Source: Nitrospirota bacterium
GTDB lineage: Bacteria; Nitrospirota; Thermodesulfovibrionia; UBA6902
Reading direction: 5' to 3'
NCBI GenBank assembly: GCA_024277515.1
Contig: JAJRVB010000299.1
Coordinates: forward strand, 1 to 9,015
DNA: 9,015 nt
Shown here: positions 6,204 to 9,015 of the stretch, piece by piece
How the letters are laid out: the number at the start of each line of letters is the position of its first letter
Numbering within the stretch: position 1 is the first letter of the stretch
Program-made: the position numbers and the translations under genes
The notes under the pieces: model-generated
What the model saw: only the letters and a program-made list of their open reading frames with translations
What the model was told of the DNA's origin: nothing
Database searches by the model: none

Positions 6204-7581
6204 AATTCTCCTTTTAGACAAAGGGAGCTCTTCCATTCATGACTTCAAAAAATCCCTGAGGCAGAGAGGCTATCTGTTAATTCATGAAGATACTCTGTCG
6301 CACGCAATATCTCACCTCAAAGACGGCGGCGTTGACCTGATAACGACTGACAGCCTGTACCTGAAGAAGATAAACAGCTCTGTCCGGTTTAAGCGGCTGG
6401 CCGCCGGCATCCCGAGAATTGTCATAACAGATACAAATGAAAAGAAAAGGCTTTTTGCGGGGGAGAGAAACAGCTATGCTGCCTTTGTCCCGGGCCCTCT
6501 GAAATTCAGGGAGTATAAGCGCCGGGTAGATAAGCTGCTCCGGGAAAAGGAGATTGAGGATAAAAACAGACTTCTCGCGTCCCGGCTAAAACGCAAAGAG
6601 AAAGAAATAAAATTCTATGAAGACATTATAAAAACATTTGCCTCTACCGCCGACATTAAAAAAGGGCTCGGCTCCATCCTCGAAAAGACCAGGAAACTAT
6701 CTGGTGCCGGGGCATGCTCTCTTCTTTTTAATGATGAGCTTCTTTTTGAGATAACCCCGTTAAGGGTAACAAAAAAAATAAACAAGTATTCCTTTAATAA
6801 AGGAGTGGGTATTGCGGGATGGGTGATGGAGAAGGGGATGCCGGCAATTGTTCATGATGTGTCTAAAGACAGGCGCTTTAACAGGAAGGCGGACCTCTTT
6901 CCGGACCTTCAAATCAAGTCTTTAATATATGCCCCCCTGCATTTTAAGGACAGGGCGGTCGGTGTCCTGCGACTCTTTAACAAGGAGCAGGGGTTACGCT
7001 TTACGGATGATGACATGCAGTTGGCAGTAAACGCGGCAAATTATACCGCCATTGCCATAGAGCGCGCGTTTTTATATGAAAAGCTAAAGAGTGATGAACT
7101 TACCAATCTCTTTAACTCACGCCACCTGCATCTTGCCATTGAGATGGAAATGGACAGGGCGCTTCGTTATAATGCCCCGTTTTCCATTATATTTATGGAT
7201 ATTGATAATTTCAAAAAAGTTAATGATACTTTCGGGCATCTTGTAGGCAGCAGGACACTGATTGAAATTGCGCGGATCCTCCAGAATAATTTAAGAAGGG
7301 TAGATGTCATCTCAAGATACGGGGGAGATGAATTTGTTATAATTCTTCCCCAGACACCGAAAAAAGCAAGCTTTCTCGTTGCCGAAAGATTAAGAAAGAT
7401 AATAGAAAAAAATATCTTTCTTAGGCAGGTAGGTTTTTCGATAAGGCTGACCGCGAGCCTCGGGATCGCGTCTTTTCCCGGTGACGCACGGACCAGGGAA
7501 GAACTGTTGACAATAGCTGACAATGCCATGTATCGCGGCAAGTTCTCCAGCAAGAATATAGTCTATTCAGCAGAGAAATAA
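6196..7581 (+). CDS. Pseudo-receiver/GAF/GGDEF cyclic-dinucleotide synthase, candidate Hypr (cyclic AMP-GMP) type
   Basis: The protein has 461 residues. Residues 1-115 resemble a receiver domain: D52 sits at the phosphoacceptor position and T78 is kept, but the acidic pair is D8-K9 and the usual KP is GP (100-101). It is probably a pseudo-receiver. A charged helix (about 105-145) leads into a GAF domain (about 146-292) with GVGIAGWVMEKGMPAIVHD and SLIYAPLHFKDRAVGVLRL. The GGDEF domain (about 300-458) has the metal-binding MDIDNFKKVND (334-344), an intact GGDEF (376-380), and an intact product-inhibition I-site R367-R-V-D370 five residues before it. In GHLVGSRTL the residue equivalent to PleD D344, which reads guanine, is S352. 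That change marks Hypr enzymes such as Geobacter GSU1658, which make 3',3'-cGAMP. The start ATG lies inside the secA stop region (ATGCGTAA), implying coupled translation. The domain call is firm; the cGAMP product is inference. Confidence 0.85.
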   Translation: MRKILLLDKGSSSIHDFKKSLRQRGYLLIHEDTLSHAISHLKDGGVDLITTDSLYLKKINSSVRFKRLAAGIPRIVITDTNEKKRLFAGERNSYAAFVPGPLKFREYKRRVDKLLREKEIEDKNRLLASRLKRKEKEIKFYEDIIKTFASTADIKKGLGSILEKTRKLSGAGACSLLFNDELLFEITPLRVTKKINKYSFNKGVGIAGWVMEKGMPAIVHDVSKDRRFNRKADLFPDLQIKSLIYAPLHFKDRAVGVLRLFNKEQGLRFTDDDMQLAVNAANYTAIAIERAFLYEKLKSDELTNLFNSRHLHLAIEMEMDRALRYNAPFSIIFMDIDNFKKVNDTFGHLVGSRTLIEIARILQNNLRRVDVISRYGGDEFVIILPQTPKKASFLVAERLRKIIEKNIFLRQVGFSIRLTASLGIASFPGDARTREELLTIADNAMYRGKFSSKNIVYSAEK

Positions 7582-7585
7582 AGCT

Positions 7586-7604
7586 CCCCGACCACAAGGC
7601 GGGG
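7586..7604 (+). terminator. GC-rich hairpin after the GGDEF gene
   Basis: CCCCG (7586-7590) pairs with CGGGG (7600-7604), extended by CC/GG inside with one bulged A and an ACAA loop. It starts four bases after the stop codon. The following bases are AT-rich (TATCAAATAAATATTTT) without a clean T-run directly at the stem base. The position favours a terminator for the secA operon; strength is uncertain. Confidence 0.5.
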
Positions 7605-7644
7605 TATCAAATAAATATTTTATTAAAGATAATTCAATATGTAT

Positions 7645-7682
7645 TCCCCTCTTTGGTAAAGAGGGGGCAGGGGAGATTTTTT
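7645..7682 (+). repeat. CCCCTCTTT palindrome plus T-run: REP-like element and possible terminator
   Basis: CCCCTCTTT (7646-7654) and AAAGAGGGG (7658-7666) form a perfect nine-base inverted repeat around GGT, followed by CAGGGGAGA and six T residues (7677-7682). The pattern of a C-rich/G-rich palindrome with TTTGGTAAA at its centre and a trailing GGGGAGATTTT resembles dispersed intergenic palindromes known from several bacterial groups. It could also terminate plus-strand transcripts, though the T-run is 10 bases from the stem. Confidence 0.5.
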
Positions 7683-7743
7683 AAAGAAATTATTCATAAA
7701 ACCCCCCCTCCGCATGCTTCATGACAGGAGACAATTCAGTATA

Positions 7744-9015
7744 ATGTTTGGCCGGAAACAGAAGACATACCGTCAGATTATAGATAATATGCCGGTCGGC
7801 GTATATCTGGTTGACACGGACCGGAAGATCAGGTGCTGGAACAGGGCGGCTGAGGCCCTGACAGGCATTGCCGCCGAAGACATGATAGGCAGGCCCTTTT
7901 CCGAATGCCGCATCGGATATGAAGATGACGGGGGCAATCCGGTCCAGCCCTTTGAGTATCCTGTCGCACTCTGCTTTCAGGAAAAGACAAGTATACACAG
8001 AAACTTCCGGATAAAAACAGACGGCAGGGGAGAAATACCTGTTGAAGAAACGGCTTCTCCATTCTATGACGGGGGGGAATTTGCAGGTGTCGTAGCTACC
8101 ATAAAGGACATTACGCATTGCGCCGCGGCAGTGGCAGCGCGCCTGAATAATGAGAAAAAGGAACGGTTGATCCCGATATGCGGATGGTGCAAGAAGATAA
8201 GGAAAGAAAATGATTACTGGGAAAAACTTGAGAACTTTCTTACTGAGGAGGGATTCGGTGTTTTTACTCACGGCATGTGTCCTGCCTGCGCTGACCGGAT
8301 TTTTGAAAAGAAGGTGTATCTCGAAAGCTACCAGAATGTCTGCAAGGCGATAAGCTCGAGCATCTCGCTTGATGAAGTCCTGCAGTTGATTGTCAATAAT
8401 GTCGTAAAGGTGATGAATGTCAAGGCAAGCCTGCTCCGGCTCCTCAACAGGGAGACGCAGCAGCTGGAGATTGCCGCCTATTACGGGCTTAGCAAGAGGT
8501 ACGCGGACAAGGGACCTGTTGCGTATGACGCGAGTATTGACGACGCGCTGGCCGGGAAGCCGGTCTCTACATATGACATTACCGAACATGAAGACTCGAC
8601 ATACTACCGGGAGGCGATGGAGGAGGGGATTCGGAGCATATTGTCCATCCCCATGCGCGTTGACAAGGAAGTCATCGGCATCCTCAGGATGTACACGGCC
8701 GAACCGGTGGACTATACCGATGATGACCTCAAGTTTATCACTGCCCTGGCAGAGCAGGCGGCAATAGCGATTGTTAATGCACGCCGTTTTGAGACCGCAC
8801 TCTCAAATGAAAAAGAATATCTCAGGGTCTTTGAAGAAATATCAAAGGCGGTCAGCTCCACCCTGAACCTGGATGAGCTCCTGGACATGATCGTGAAAAA
8901 GATACCGGAAGTAATGGGATTAAAAGGGGGCTCTCTCAGGCTTCTTGATAAAGAAAAAAAGCAGCGTGATCTCGTTGCCTATTACGGTCTGAGTAAAAGG
9001 TACGCAGACAAGGGG
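7744..9015 (+). CDS. PAS / CxxC-CxxC / tandem-GAF sensor protein, 3'-truncated by window end
   Basis: A frame open to the last base encodes 424 residues without a stop. Residues about 6-118 form a PAS domain (IIDNMPVGVYLVDTDRKI, WNRAAEALTGIAAEDMIGRP, GVVATIKDIT). A linker holds a four-cysteine segment: C146-G-W-C149 in ICGWCKKIRKENDYW, and C179-P-A-C182 in HGMCPAC. This pattern recurs next to PAS domains in bacterial sensors and may bind metal or respond to redox. Two GAF domains follow, one at about 198-350 and a second from about 365 that runs off the end. No output domain (kinase, GGDEF or other) is visible. No hydrophobic segment is seen, so it is probably cytosolic. The ATG at 7744 has AGGAG 13 bases upstream. 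An in-frame ATG at 7714 would add 10 residues but lacks a ribosome site. The long antisense frame across this region is not a gene. Confidence 0.85.
   Translation, partial: MFGRKQKTYRQIIDNMPVGVYLVDTDRKIRCWNRAAEALTGIAAEDMIGRPFSECRIGYEDDGGNPVQPFEYPVALCFQEKTSIHRNFRIKTDGRGEIPVEETASPFYDGGEFAGVVATIKDITHCAAAVAARLNNEKKERLIPICGWCKKIRKENDYWEKLENFLTEEGFGVFTHGMCPACADRIFEKKVYLESYQNVCKAISSSISLDEVLQLIVNNVVKVMNVKASLLRLLNRETQQLEIAAYYGLSKRYADKGPVAYDASIDDALAGKPVSTYDITEHEDSTYYREAMEEGIRSILSIPMRVDKEVIGILRMYTAEPVDYTDDDLKFITALAEQAAIAIVNARRFETALSNEKEYLRVFEEISKAVSSTLNLDELLDMIVKKIPEVMGLKGGSLRLLDKEKKQRDLVAYYGLSKRYADKG
8347..9015 (+). repeat. Tandem duplicated GAF segment within the sensor gene
   Basis: Residues 202-257 (bases 8347-8514) and 369-424 (8848-9015) align without gaps, with about 31 of 56 identical. 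The last 12 residues, YYGLSKRYADKG, are identical in both. The copies are 167 codons apart. The codons differ at several synonymous positions even in the identical block, so the duplication is not very recent and the block is held by selection. The second copy stops at the window edge. Confidence 0.8.

Noticed and set aside
7701..7708. Run of seven C as a phase-variable tract.
   Set aside because: It lies outside any coding region and no promoter is placed so that its length would matter.
7582..7743. GEMM-I riboswitch near the GGDEF or sensor gene, or elsewhere in the window.
   Set aside because: No sequence resembling the conserved GEMM core was found by eye in the intergenic stretches.
7740..7745. 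TATAAT before the sensor gene as a promoter.
   Set aside because: It overlaps the ATG itself, so transcription would start inside the coding region, and there is no -35 partner.
7690..8589. A 299-codon open frame on the minus strand.
   Set aside because: It is antisense to the PAS/GAF sensor frame, which has clear domain homology. The minus-strand translation shows no recognisable domain.

Overview
The window reads as chromosomal DNA from a motile, Gram-negative-type bacterium, probably an anaerobic or metal-rich-habitat lineage such as Nitrospirota or Desulfobacterota. That placement is an inference from protein style: a flavoredoxin-like flavin reductase, an OmpA-family envelope protein, FlgM, a Geobacter-like GGDEF variant, and a PAS/CxxC/GAF sensor. 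No marker gene settles the species. Base composition looks mid-range and even along the window. No integrase, transposase, CRISPR array or phage gene was seen.

Layout. Positions 2-529 hold the 3' part of a flavin reductase gene. Positions 608-1262 form a small flagellar-regulon module. flgM (minus strand) is followed by a 26-residue single-helix peptide gene on the same strand. A 308-base divergent intergenic region carries two good sigma-28 (FliA) promoter matches, one facing flgM and one facing an OmpA-family gene (1314-2222). Convergent to that gene is a solitary NMT1/SsuA-type substrate-binding protein gene (2255-3181, minus) that cannot encode a signal peptide, because a stop codon lies in frame just upstream of its ATG. 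Next come a structured repeat-like element, a tRNA-Gly(CCC) gene (3300-3374, minus) with its own sigma-70 promoter, and then secA (3522-6203, plus).

The secA stop codon overlaps the start of a pseudo-receiver/GAF/GGDEF protein gene (6196-7581). Its GGDEF domain has an intact active-site motif and an intact I-site. At the guanine-specificity position, where ordinary diguanylate cyclases have Asp (PleD D344), it has Ser (S352, in GHLVGSRTL). This is the substitution known for Hypr GGDEF enzymes of Geobacter, which make 3',3'-cyclic AMP-GMP. It is the most interesting observation in the window. A terminator-like hairpin and a second palindromic element follow. The window ends inside a gene (7744 onward, 424 codons seen, no stop) for a PAS + four-cysteine motif + tandem-GAF sensor.

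How the parts relate. FlgM and the OmpA-family protein are probably co-expressed late in flagellar assembly from back-to-back sigma-28 promoters. SecA and the cyclic-dinucleotide synthase are probably co-transcribed and translationally coupled. The terminal sensor gene lies next to the synthase and may belong to the same signalling neighbourhood, but its output domain is outside the window.
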